NCBI GenBank assembly: GCA_007922225.1
Contig: ML679960.1
Location: 2,618,032-2,682,031 of the forward strand
Length of the DNA: 64,000 nt
Reading direction: 5' to 3'
Source: Emydura subglobosa
Lineage: Eukaryota; Chordata; Testudines; Chelidae
A program made the translations under genes and the position numbers. The first letter of the stretch is position 1. Every line of letters begins with the position of its first letter. The notes below the pieces were generated by a model. That model made no database searches, was not told where the DNA came from, and was given only the letters and a program-made list of their open reading frames with translations. Of this stretch, positions 44,405 through 55,861 are shown one piece after another.

Positions 44405-45002
44405 CTAGCCAATGCAAACCTTTTTGGTTTCTTTTTATGAGCGTTAGCCCCTGAGTTTCACTGTAAATTTTGTGTTTGAATGAATCTGAGATCTCAGCAA
44501 AACACAGTTGAATCTGCCATGATTTGGTTTAGGTATGAAATCACATGAAACCGCTGAGTTCTGCATGATTTCTGTGTGAATCCATGACTTAGTGCAGGTT
44601 CAAGGAAAGGATCATAGATAGACATTTCAGCAAATTTGTCCAGAGCCTTTGATCTGAAAATGAACCCCCAATCCGGAGAAGGTGCACCTCGATGGAAGGG
44701 TTTTTTTGTTTATTTTAATGAAAGTTTTACAAAGCTTTAGTTTATATCATTTCTTTAAGCAGAAAATGTTTGTGTTAACTCTGCTAAGGTAGCCAGCTAA
44801 TACATCCAGTTCATCAAGACAAAAACACACCTGCTTCCTAAACCACAGCATCGTATTCCCTCGCATTAGCTGTTGCTCAGTAACACTGTGATCATATTGA
44901 TAATAGGCCTGTCTTTCTTCCCCCTCATTACCTCTACTGTCATGTTTCCCATTCATTACGTCATGCCTAATTTAGGGTCTGATCCATTGAGTTCACTGAC
45001 AT
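44405..45002. other. Unassigned non-coding stretch
   Basis: Nothing recognisable. Confidence 0.45.
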
Positions 45003-45420
45003 TGGATCAGGTCCTTAGTTTGTAAGCTCCTTGGGGCAGGGATCATGTCTTCTTATTACCTTGGGAGACATATACACACCTTTGGGCTCTCACAGAAGTA
45101 TATATAAATCATAAGTAATAATAAGCATAAAGTAAAAAGGTTACTGTAGTCAGTAGAAGCGTCTAGTCTACGTTTAGTCTAGTTTACTTAAGTAGAAGCA
45201 GAGTGCCAGAGGGATTTTCATATGGTTTTATACTGCTAAATCAGGGCTTTTCTGACCACAGTAACAGATATAAGTGGAATTTCCACCCGATGATCATTGC
45301 TCTTCAGCGGTGTAGGAGCTGTCGCTTATTGTATGTTTGTACCGCACCCAGCACAATGGAGCCTGAGCAGGGGGCCTTTAGGCACTACTGCAAATAATAA
45401 AAGGTTTAATAATAATTTTC
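45003..45420 (+). repeat. SINE tail fragments, two pieces
   Basis: 45020-45130 (TTGTAAGCTCCTTGGGGCAG then a GGGCTCTCACAGAAG block) and 45320-45415 (GTTTGTACCGCACCCAGCAC, AATGGAGCCTGAGC, AGGCACTACTGCAAATAATA) are two parts of the same SINE tail type, separated by about 180 bp. Confidence 0.6.
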
Positions 45421-47487
45421 AAAGGAGAATGCTACTGAGCAGCAAGTTGTTCCTACTGAAGGGCCAGTACAAAGCACTCCCTTACATCCCTGTGCTGCCT
45501 ATCCCCATCAAAGGAGCAATGCAGGAGAACATGCAGGCATTACAAAGCACTGTTAAATTGTGCTTCCCACTCCACATTCATCGGTTTATTCACCTGTTGC
45601 AGGGTGTCTAAAAATTTTGTCCATTGTTTGCACTCTATGTAGTAGTAGGTCCTCGTCCCTATCTGGCATCCTCAGGTGCTTAGAAATACATAATGATAAT
45701 AACGTTAAAAGAGATATACTGTCTGTATTTCAGAACCTCAGGAACAGTGTCAGATAACGTAGAGCCAATGTACACATTCAGAAAAATAAGGTCTGATCCA
45801 AAGCGTATGATTGGGACTAAGGCTATAGTTTTGGCACAGAGGTCCCAGTGTTCACAGTAATTGCAAACGTTAATCAAATCCAAGACCCCCTACAGTGGTG
45901 GCTTCTGTGTGCCTGTATCCCTGTTCTGGGCATGTTCTGATCCATGAAGTCCAAGCCCCATTCAGGTCTGGCATGCCTGCCCCTCCCTCGGTGGAGATAG
46001 AGGGGTGGATGCACCAAACCGAAGTGGTGCTATGACCTAGCTCATGGGAATTGGGATGGGCAGCCCCTTTCCCCAGGATGTGACCTTTCTGTGACTGTTT
46101 TCCCCCCCGTCCCTCTGCCATGAAATTAAGTAAAAATATGCATGACAAAGTCATAGCCTTGGTTATAATTCTTTCACTTCTCTTTCGGCTTCTCAGGCCT
46201 GATTACCCACCTATTTTGCTGCTTCCTCTAGCATGGTAAATATGAATGTTCCTTCCAAAACTAATCCAAAGCCTTGACAGGGGAAGTGAGGAATACACCA
46301 ATTTTAAATCTGTGTCACTTTAATGCTGCCACTAGTCCTTTTCATTTTTAACAATGACGGTGAGAGAAATATAATAAGCATAAATAATTATCATGGTGTC
46401 TTGATAGAGCAAACTGCTTTTTTCCCTGGACAGAGTGTGTCATGTACACAGCTGAAGCTGATATTTTAATATTTTGTTTCTTCCATTTTTTCTGTTATTT
46501 TAAAGGAAAATATATATCTGATTCAGTCTGAATAATTTCTGCTGGTTCCTGAAATCAAACCTTTTAAGGCTTGGGTTGGACCTAAGGAGGAGCCGCCCCT
46601 CTTAAATAGGAGCAGTGTGACTCGCTCTTGAATAGTCAGTAGCCCCGCATGCCCATCAAGCCAATCAGGAGGAAGAAAAGTACTAACAGCAGAAAATCAG
46701 TTATGTTAGTGGGCTTGCGGTGTCAAAAACCAACACTCTACAGAGACGGATGAAAATGGACGAATGGCTCAAGTTAGGAGAGGTCTCACTAAGAATCCAG
46801 GGCTTGATTTTCAAAATTGTCAAACATACACTGTTTTCAGTAACTTACAATGAAACTGAAGGTGTAATACCTCTGAAAATCAGGCCGTATTAGAGAAGAG
46901 ATCTTTTATATACAGAGAATGCAGCAGTATGGTATGAAAAAAAAGAAAGCAGAGTCCTGGGCTGAGATGGAAAGGACACCAGCTGAGAGAAATAAAAAGA
47001 AGGGAGAAGGTGAAGCAATGAGAAAAGAGTGAGAGAGGAAGAAATGCAGAACAGTCAAGCAGGAGAGAAGGAAATGCCTGAGGCTTTTCAAGAATGAGGT
47101 TCTACTCCGATGAGCAGTATTATCAAATTCCAAGTGTGGACAAATCATCAGTCAGGCTTCAAAATTATGAGATTGGCTAAAAATTACTACATTTTGTTTA
47201 AAATAATTAAGTATTTTTATTTGTCTTCAGGTTTCTGAGCCTGTAAGGTGAACTTGGATTGTTTTCAACCTTCTCTTCACAACAAGGAGGGCTAGAATTT
47301 TTTTTTAAATGAAAGTTGGTGTTCTCATATAATCACATGACTCCAGGAGCTGGAGCTTTAAGAAAAATACTAAACATCTCAAGATTTGAGAAAAAATTGG
47401 GAGAGCTGCCTATACTCATTGAGATCCAGTCCACTAAGCCAGGGGAGGCAGAGAGCTTTTAAAACAATAATACAATATTGTAGCATG
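45421..47487. other. Unassigned non-coding stretch
   Basis: No gene. 46330-46560 is unique, repeat-free sequence. 46920-47080 is A/G-rich. Nothing else assigned. Confidence 0.4.
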
Positions 47488-47501
47488 GGGTCCGGTCTGA
47501 T

Positions 47502-47562
47502 CCCACAGTTGTGGCCCTTCTTCGGGCCCCAGCTCAGAGGAAGGCCACTGCACCTTCCTACA
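47502..47562. repeat. Direct repeat 1 of the GC-rich element (hairpin-forming)
   Basis: Shares with 48507-48565 GTGGCCCTTCTTCGGGCCC, GAGGAAGGCCACTGC and CCTTCC. Confidence 0.85.
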
Positions 47563-47589
47563 AGGGGAATGTTAGCTGTAGCTAGGAGT

Positions 47590-47671
47590 CTTTCGCCCCG
47601 GCCCTCTGGCAGGGGGGGCCGGCAAGCAGTCTTTCGCCCCGGCCCTCCGGCAGGGGGGGCCGGCAAGCAGT
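47590..47671. repeat. 41 bp minisatellite, two units
   Basis: Units 47590-47630 and 47631-47671 differ at one base. Each contains CCGGCCC and GGGGGGCCGG, an inverted pair able to form a GC-rich hairpin. Confidence 0.92.
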
Positions 47672-48506
47672 GTCCTCAAGGCAGGAGGGCAGGGAACAGT
47701 ACTCACTCTCTGGGTGGCAAGGATAAGGGGGAGGGGAGGGGGACGCAAGCCCACCCAACTCCACTGCGTCCCAGCCCAGGGCCCTAGCAGTGGCAAAGGC
47801 ATTGCCACTAAATCGGCAGGGCTCCTGCCACAACACACTGACAGGGCTTGCCCCTGTCTCAGCCACGGTTATGGCTGCCCCTGGGCTACTTCCTCCCTGT
47901 ATCTCCAGGTACCTGCATCTGCGGGATCCTTGATGTCACTGGGGTAGACCGCCCGCGGCAGGCTCGCCAGTCCCTGGGCGTCCACAGGCGGCAAGGCAGA
48001 AAGCTCCTCGGCGAGGGGAAGCTCCTCCAGGAACCAGGGCTCGGGGGATGGCTCGGCCTCCGGCAGCTCCTCTAGGTCAGGTCCAGCCTTGGGGGGGGGG
48101 TCTCCCAGCCCTCCGGCTCAGGGGACTCAGTCCAATCACTAGGATCTACGGGCTTGGCCCAATTCTGGGGGCCTGTAGGCCTTGGCCAGTCTAGGGGGCC
48201 CAGGGGCCCTATCCAACCCTTAGCAACTGGTCGCTTGGGCCACTCCCGGGGTCTTTACCCCAGGAGGCTCTCGCTTGTGTCAGCGGCCCGGCCCGATTCA
48301 GGCTTCAGCTGTAGCCGGCAGAGCAGCACATCTGCCTCCGGCGGCAGCTTGTTCTCCTCTGAGCTGTGGGGCCTGCTTCTTATAGCCTCAGCCTTAGCTG
48401 AGGCTCTTCCCCTCTGGTGCTGGATTGGTCAGCCGGCAGGACCTATCACTAGCCGGCCTCCCGGTTGCCAGGCAAACTGGACGGCCGGCCCTTTTCCTGT
48501 CCAACT

Positions 48507-48565
48507 CCGTGGTTGTGGCCCTTCTTCGGGCCCTGGCTTGGAGGAAGGCCACTGCGCCTTCCAAC
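48507..48565. repeat. Direct repeat 2 of the GC-rich element
   Basis: Partner of 47502-47562, same orientation, followed by AT-rich flank. Confidence 0.85.
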
Positions 48566-48589
48566 AAATATATAATAATAACTTGCTCT

Positions 48590-50165
48590 TATATGGCACT
48601 TTTAACTAGTTATTATATGGCACTTTTCATCAATAGCTCTCAAACACTTTGCAATCTCTGATGTATTTATCCTCACAAGACCCCTGTGAGGTAAGAAAGT
48701 GCTATTATCCCCTTTTACAGTTGGAGAACTAGTCACAAAAGGTATGTCTACACAGCAGTGTGAGCCTGGGCTCAAGCCTGACACCCCCCCCCCCCCCCGT
48801 GGCAACACACCAATTGTGGTAACCTAGGGCTCGGATCCAGGGTGTGCAAACCCTGCAGTGCTGGAGGATCCAAGCCTGTGTTAAACGGGGACCTAGGGAA
48901 TGCGCCCTATTGCTTTCCTGTGTGCACTTGGGTCCCAGAAGTCCTCCAGCTGTGTCCCAGAGTTCCCACTCTCAGAGAAGCGGTGCTCCAGACAGCCAGT
49001 GCAGGGGCTGGAAACGCCATTACTGCCTGTTCCTGCTCCTCTCACAGCTGTGGCAGCTCCTGCACGACTCCTCCTGGCTGCTGCACAGAGCTCGCCTGGA
49101 GCAGGGAGCACAACTGAAAGGTGGGAGGAGACTCCTGGCCGCTGGGGTGTTGGGGCTCCTCCCTCCCACAGCTGTGCTGAGCTGGGAGCCCTGCCCCTCC
49201 CTCTCCCTGCAGGGCACCAGCGCTGCTCTCTGGCCCTTGCTCTCAACCTGCCCTGGCCTCCCGTGTGCAGAAGCACCCCGGCCAGCTCCAAAACTTCCCT
49301 CCTAGGGATCCCTTATGCTACCTGCCAAGGTGTTGCAGGAGCAGGGATAAGGGATCCCTGGGGGGGGTGCTGGTGCTCCGCTGCCAGCAGTAGCCAGGCT
49401 GGGGTGCACACATTTTTCCTATGAAGCCAACATTTCAAAGCAAACTTCAAAAAAGATAGACATAAATCAATTAAAAAAACCAAACAAACAATAACACCTT
49501 CACTGAAGAGCCCAGGTTAAACATTAAGAATGGCAAAGTTTCATTTTAATAGTTTGACAGGCCTGGAGACTGATACCCTCGGAACAGGCGCACTTCGGCA
49601 TTTTCCTGCTAATGTGACTCAGCCCAGAGGTGAAAAACCAATTTCTCAGATTAGATGGCCATTCAGTATAAAAAGCCTTCTCAAACTGCAGGCATTCAAC
49701 TGAGACAGTAACCACAGGAGCTAATTATGAAGTCTGTGCACTCATGTGCTCCTTATGGACACCTGTCTCCCATCAATAGCACCGCCACAGTTAGGAAACA
49801 AGGTGGGCAGTAGAGTTTTCAACACAGTTGCAGGGCTAGAGTGTTGACATGGGGTGGGGAGGAGGTGTTAAGCACTCTGGGATATGGTTACTCGGGTCTG
49901 TGCACTGCAGTGTGGATGTCAGAGCCCTAGGTTCAAGGAGGGGGTCAGAAAAGCCTTAATCTAGGGTTAAAATGCCGTGTAGACACTCAAGCCCAGGGTT
50001 TCCAGACATGGGTCATCTGACTCTTTTCCCACTAACCCTAGGCTTACATTGCTGTGTAGACATACCCAAAGAGGCTAAGCAACTGGCCCATGATTACACA
50101 GAAAATCTGTGGCAAATCAGGAAATTGAACATGTCTCCCAAACTGCTGCCCTAAGTGCTGGACCA
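48590..50165 (-). mobile_element. MIR-like SINE split by a DNA transposon
   Basis: 48590-48740 and 50067-50165 are consecutive parts of one minus-strand SINE (TTTGCAATCTC, CCTGTGAGGTAAGAAAGTGC, TTTTACAGTTGGAGAACTAG; then AGAGGCTAAGCAACTGGCCC and CAAATCAGGAAATTGAACAT). The 48741-50066 insertion separates them. Confidence 0.75.
48741..50066. mobile_element. Harbinger-type element, 1.3 kb, inserted in SINE
   Basis: Ends GGTATGTCTACACAGCA (48741-48757) and TGCTGTGTAGACATACC (50050-50066) are perfect 17 bp inverted repeats. AAA at 48738-48740 and CAAA at 50067-50070 fit a 3 bp target duplication. The outer 100-190 bp resemble the MITE at 37480; the middle (about 48850-49880) is unlike it and probably holds a second insertion, with GC-rich and A-rich halves. 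A C15 run lies at 48784-48798. The open frames at 48842-49424 overlap on both strands and have no recognised domain. Confidence 0.8.
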
Positions 50166-51739
50166 GCCTTCTTCTTTATATCCTTTTGATATAAACTAGG
50201 GCAACCCCACTGAATTCGGTAGATTTATGCCAGCAGAGACTTTAGCGCAAAATGTCCTTTGATGGAAATTAAAATGGCTCTCTCAGCAATAGCTAATTAA
50301 ATAAAATGTTTTCACCCCAAAATTCTCAGTGTTTCATGAAGCATCTAGAAATTTTTGGAAAGGTCCAGAATAATTTAGATTAAGATTCTCCCAGTCCTAA
50401 TAAACACATTTTCTAAGATTTCCAACAGTAACAGAATGAATGGGTAGTTTTTTCATTTCTACTGGATCTTCAGGCTAAAAGAAGGAGTTTTCAGACTAAG
50501 GCTAATGAGGAATTAACGAATCACTGACAAAGTGTTTGAAGGGGGCATGGTAAATTTGAATTATTCATGTAAAACTGCAGAAAAATGTTGTGGCTCCAAC
50601 AGGCAACTTGTCCTGATGAGTTGCTGTTAGAAGCACAATGATTTGTTTCCAAAGGAAGCAGCCTAATTCTTCTCTGCACTGGGTGTCAATGACTAATGAA
50701 AATATATTGGTACAATGCTTGTTGGTTATTGTTCCATGTAACTGCAGCTCTTCCCTGTGTATTTGTAACCAGGCCATGATTGAAAGCAATATGAATGAGC
50801 TCAGCTGTACAAATATTCAAAATATCTCATGCTATGTTTATTGGAAACCAAGGTTGACAAGATCATGTTTATACTAGGCGTGAATAATGAAACACTGCAT
50901 TGCATGGATACTGGCAGTGTGAAGAGCAGAGAAATTACAAACCTTAAATATTTATATAGTAAAATGAAATGCAACTATTAATGCTTCCAGAAAAGCATGC
51001 AGTGCAATGCTATAGGCAGAGATGAAGAATGGATATATTCCAAAACTCTAACAGGCCAATTTATCATTTTTATAGAATGGCTCCATGTCTGGTTTGCAGA
51101 CAGTGTCTTAAGGAAATCAGGCTAAGAACCAGCAAGAATTGTGGTCAGGCCTGAAAATAAAAAATGCATCTTACTAACTGTTGGCTAAATATATATGAAA
51201 AATAGATGTTGTGAATGACTCATTTTTTCTGGATTACTGTTTTAATTACTTTGATTTAAACATAATAAGCACTCATATTTTACACAGTGTTTTACAACAC
51301 CGTGTACTTATGATTCTGAAAATATCATTTATTTTTTTCTTTTTGTTAATGCAATTCTTGGAAAAAATACCACTTTAACAGTTATTATTTGGGGTGGGAG
51401 AGGGCTAAATAATAAATACAACAATAAATAATTATACGGGTAATGGTGCTTAATCCTAGTTGCTTTTTCTTTGTTATTATTATGGGAAGAAATCCTGAAA
51501 TCTTTAAACCAATGAGAGATTGCCTGAGTAAAAAATGAGTGAAAACTGAGGAAGGAGGCTGGATTTTGGCCCATTAATAAAATCATAACTCTTGCCATTT
51601 ACATGTAAGCTAATCAATAAATGAGTCTTTTACATCTGTGTCTAAAATGTTATTTGTAGCCCAACATGAATGGGGCCCCACAGCAAAGTTCCTTCTGGAG
51701 ATTCCACTTCTTTTACCAGTTTAGAATGGCCTACACTAG
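50166..51739. other. AT-rich non-coding stretch
   Basis: Nothing recognisable. Confidence 0.45.
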
Positions 51740-51804
51740 GAGTGAAATCATGGCCCCATCTGGGCAAAACTCCAATTAATTTCAATAGGGCCAGGATTTC
51801 ACTC
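51740..51804. repeat. Short fold-back repeat
   Basis: GAGTGAAATCATGGCCC (51740) is the inverted partner of GGGCCAGGATTTCACTC (51788-51804) with one mismatch; 31 bp loop. Similar 'aaagtcaatg' words recur in the window, pointing to an old high-copy family. Confidence 0.7.
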
Positions 51805-53006
51805 TGCATCCCCAGCCTCAAATTATGATGAAGAAATGCTGGTTTCTTGCCAGTGATGAACAATGATGTTCTGCTATTACGCTACCAGCCTTAAAAGTAA
51901 TGTCCTTAGGCAGCTACTTATGTTAGTTTGGAGTAGCTGATGTAAAATTTAAAAAAATGTACAAAACACAACAAAACTTAATGGAAGCCTCCCCCACATG
52001 CCAAATACAAGTTGTACCTATTTTTATTAATATATCTCACCCCATCTTGCTTTCACTCCATTCAGCTAGGTCTCTCCAATCAGGATCTCAGTATTCTAAA
52101 AACTGATAAGATAAAAGGAGCCATACAGATTTCAAAAGACTTGGTAAAGTCAGGTTAATGATATGGTAACCTTGCTAAATCACCAGAGCTGTAGCAACCT
52201 TCAACAAGTTTAGGTAAAGAGTTGCAAAAAAATTATGAAAAAATAATATACTGAAGGTGATTTCACAGGTATATAAACCTGGCCGAGCGGAAACCCTTAA
52301 AATACGGCTATTGGAATAAAGAGTGGTTCTGAATAATTTTGGGATCAACAAGAAAATAAGTTGATGTTATGAGTCAGCATTCAGTAATTTACAATAGCTG
52401 TGCTTAATATTGGAGCCATGAGCATAGAAACATACAAACAAACAAAAGATTACATGAATAATGGACAAAACAAATTATTATTTATATCATCATGCAGTCA
52501 GGTAAAGATGATTTAGGGGCAAATCCTTTCCCTTGTGCCCAGGCTGAGCATCTGGACCAGATGTGATGGAATGTATGGGCAATGTCGGAAGAATTATCCT
52601 CCTGACTCCACCTGCTGGAGCTTCTCTGCAGCTGTTTCTCCCCTCAGAGTAGGTGTAACAGAGGCAATACCCTGAGCTCACTCCCTCTACATATGGGAGG
52701 AAAGATTAAAGGATCTGTGTAGCAGAGGACCCTCTCCACTACCCCAACCTTTCTCACCCGCATGGAGGTGGGGCTCTGTACTGCACACCTTGTGTGTGGC
52801 CTCACCAAATCCCACTCATTGCTTCTGCATAACAGAAATGAATCAGTTCTTATTGTGGGCGGAGCCTTCCATATGTGGGGGTGGGGACAAGCCATGTTCT
52901 TTAAGGCTGATAAAACTAGGAATGAACAATAAAGAAACAACCTCACAAAATACAAATTGCCCATAATGATGTCATGAGCATTGGCTAATAGATCTTCCAT
53001 TGTTGT
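51805..53006. other. AT-rich non-coding stretch
   Basis: Nothing recognisable. Open frames on the minus strand at 52490-53000 have no known domain. Confidence 0.45.
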
Positions 53007-53160
53007 TTACACCAACAGAAGTTGATCCAATAAAAATCACCTATTTGATCCAATAAAACTCACTTACCTAGTCTCACTAATATTCTGAGGACAACATGGC
53101 TGCAAGAACACTGTATATAACTTTGGGAGCACACCTTCTGCATACAGTAAATGTAACAAC
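53007..53160 (+). repeat. Dispersed repeat 3'-end fragment
   Basis: ACACCAACAGAAGTTGATCC and TCCAATAAAA (twice), then CTCACTAATATTCTGAGGAC and ACATGGCTGCAAGAAC: a widespread amniote repeat end whose class I cannot fix from this piece. Confidence 0.5.
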
Positions 53161-55687
53161 ACTGCACAAGATGGCTTCCCGGAAACTGGTATCATATGGA
53201 ATCTTTTTGATGTATTATATTATTATTGGCTTATGACAATAAAATCTAACTAACATTGGTTATTTGGTCTCTTAAATATATTTCCTAACAAACCAAAGTG
53301 TGGTCAAGCCCTTAACTATACATGAGGAAACTACATACTGTATCACTTTATCAAAAAGACTTGAAAGCATGTGTATTAGGTGATTAGGGTATAACTTGTT
53401 TGTACTGAAGGACATAAGGCCAAAGGCTAAAAGACTTTAGCTATTTTTTTAAAAGCATATTAATATAGGTTGTGCACGAACAACAACATCTTTTGCTTTG
53501 AATAATATATTCAAAATACTTTTTTTCATTATTTACTCTGAAAAATAGTTGACAAAAGAAGAGGACAGGGTGGTGAAATGAGCCTTTTTTGCTTACACAT
53601 TTTCCCATTTTATACATTTGGCAAACCATAATTTTTGTAATAGCATGTTAGCCCAGATCTGGCAACAAATCCTTGCCTAAGATTACCGGAGACTGAAGTC
53701 TGCTGTTCTGCAAAAGAGGTAAAACATGGACAGTCTCAAGGCATGCTCCTCAAGTTGTCCTTCCAGTGAGCCTCAATGTTGATCTAAGGTGATCAACTTT
53801 TAATTCAATACTTCTTTTCTGGGTTTACTAACAAGGGGAGTCACTGTTTTTTTGTGAACATGGTCACCTCTCTGTAAGGAAAGGGATTGATTTTGCCAAT
53901 GCATTTCTCATCATTCACCCAAAGCTATTAGGATCTACAAGTGACTAGTTGTGATTTTGTGTGTCTCAACTTTTGGGCACCCAGCTTGAGACACCTCAAA
54001 GGGGCCTGATTCTCAGAAAGCAGAGTATACGGCACTTTCTGAAAATAAGGCCCCTTTAAGGTATACCAAGTTAGGCACCCAAAATTCCTTGTAACTTCTG
54101 AAAATTTAAGCCTAAACTATTAAGAATGCCAGTCAGATAAAACCAGTGAACTAGATGTTTGAAAGGCTTTGTATTCCATTACCAAGCTCCTGAGCCAGCC
54201 AATCCCCAACCATGATTTTGTCTGGTTAGAATGGGCCATTAAATGGAGTCATTCTTTCAAGTGTAAATTTGAAGGCTTTGAATATACATTTTTCCTATTG
54301 GTGCACAGAAATACTAACGTTGAATAAACTATTGAGCTGCTTCTCTATGGTACTAGATGCACGGATTCTAGGTCAAATCCCATTTATTGAAGGTTATTAA
54401 GAGGTTTGTATTTTGCCTGAACTGCATACTTCTGCTTTTTTACTTATGAACAGAATGATAACCTGTTCTGATTTATACATATGGTGAAGTTTGTTTATAG
54501 TCATAAGCATGATCCTATCTAAAAGAGAAAATAATATTTCTGTTTTCTCCTTGACACCACTGAGCACTATTAGTATCTTTGCAGTATTTATGATTAGAAA
54601 ATGGGTGAACCAAAATTCCAGATCAAACCTCTAAATTTTGGAGTGTTTGAAATCAAGATCCTGCTTATAGGCATTTTAAAATTTACAATTATTTATTGAG
54701 TATACTTATTTTCTACAATTCTCAGAGCTGAGAGCCACTTTGCAACACTCTGAGCAGCAAGCAAAGAAAACCAGAGTATTCAGAGGACTTGGTGATCAGT
54801 AAATAGCACAACACCATATACAAACTGCCAAGTCTCAGTAATTGTTTCCATTGTACTTGAGGGCTTAAGTCTTGTCCTTTAACCTAAGCAAATGGAAATG
54901 CTACAGGAGACAGAAAATTCATTTGCATGCTGCATGCTCTTCATCTCTAAGCAACTCTCTAGAGGACATAGCGTGATGGAACATGCTAGTGAATTGGTGT
55001 GCTCAGTTGACTGCGTCACTTAAAAGTCTTACTGCCCTTCTGGAGAATTCATGGCTTGCAAGGGGAATTAACTTAAATTCCACTGAGTTTCTTTTAAAAA
55101 ACATTCTCCTCCTGAATACACTTATAGACATGGGGAAGCTTCTGTCATATACCTGCCTACAATGAGAAAAGGAAAAGCCTGAAACTTCCCTCTTGGCTGA
55201 ATATGCCATCTCATATGCTTACCCCACTCTGAGCTTTTTTCCGCCATTAATAAACCACTGAAAAAAAATCATCTACAAGACAAATGCAAGGAAATAATAT
55301 AAATTATGGGCAATGGTGGAGCTCAAGACAACATTAATGGTCTCTTCCATTGTCTGGACTCCCTGCTGTCCTTCTATTCATCACTATCAAAACAGCAGTA
55401 CCCAAGGGTGTGAAACCTGTGGCCTCCATGGCTGAAGTACTACTAGAGGCCCTGAGATTTTAGTGGCTGCCCTGAGAGCTTGAGAAATGTTCTAAAACAG
55501 ATAGGGCAGTCAATTCCATGTCAAAACCGAGCTGTTAGGCAAATATGTCTCAAAGCCCTTTTCTGGGGATGATGTTGCAGTGGCATTTCACTGGGTTTAG
55601 TTGACAATCCCATAAAGCTCTCTTTTCTGAGACCAGGTAGCCTTCACGCGACGTTGGGTGGACGGCACCTCCTCGCATCACAATCAA
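53161..55687. other. AT-rich non-coding stretch
   Basis: No gene, RNA or assigned repeat. Confidence 0.45.
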
Positions 55688-55860
55688 TGGAACTGGACTC
55701 AGACGGCCAATGTTCCCTGGAGGGACTGTTATTGACAGGACACCAATGGAACAGGGAATATGGGGAGTAAGGCTGGAAGCAACTCAGCCATATGAGCAAA
55801 GGATTTAATAAAGTTTCACTTGTTCAACTTAGGAACAGGCTTGGGACCATAAGCCTGGAT
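55688..55860 (+). repeat. Gypsy LTR (5' side)
   Basis: Begins TGGAACTGGACTCAGACGGC and matches 16225 onward (CCCTGGAGGGACTGTTATT, GCAACTCAGCCATATG), with TTTAATAAAGTTTCACTTG near 55808 as polyadenylation region. Confidence 0.7.
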
Positions 55861-55861
55861 A

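Larger units (their letters stand above)
47488..48567 (-). mobile_element. Unclassified GC-rich element with short terminal direct repeats
   Basis: A sharply GC-rich block of about 1.08 kb in AT-rich DNA, bounded by 61 bp direct repeats (47502-47562 and 48507-48565). Each repeat folds on itself (GTGGCCCTTCTTC against GAGGAAGGCCAC). Inside are a two-unit 41 bp minisatellite and, read on the minus strand, a CCAAT word (48424-48428), a GCTATAAGAAG TATA-like box (about 48376-48386) and a Pro/Glu/Leu-rich open stretch from about 48088 to 47869. The open stretch contains a CAGGTACCT donor-like site near 47910. A single copy of the end repeat lies inside a CR1 at 33350. No known domain is recognised, so family and autonomy are unknown. 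Orientation is from the promoter-like signals. Confidence 0.5.

Noticed and set aside
48842..49424. Overlapping open frames up to 174 codons on both strands
   Set aside because: Typical of GC-rich DNA with few stops, inside a transposon; the Ser/Cys/Leu-rich translations show no domain.
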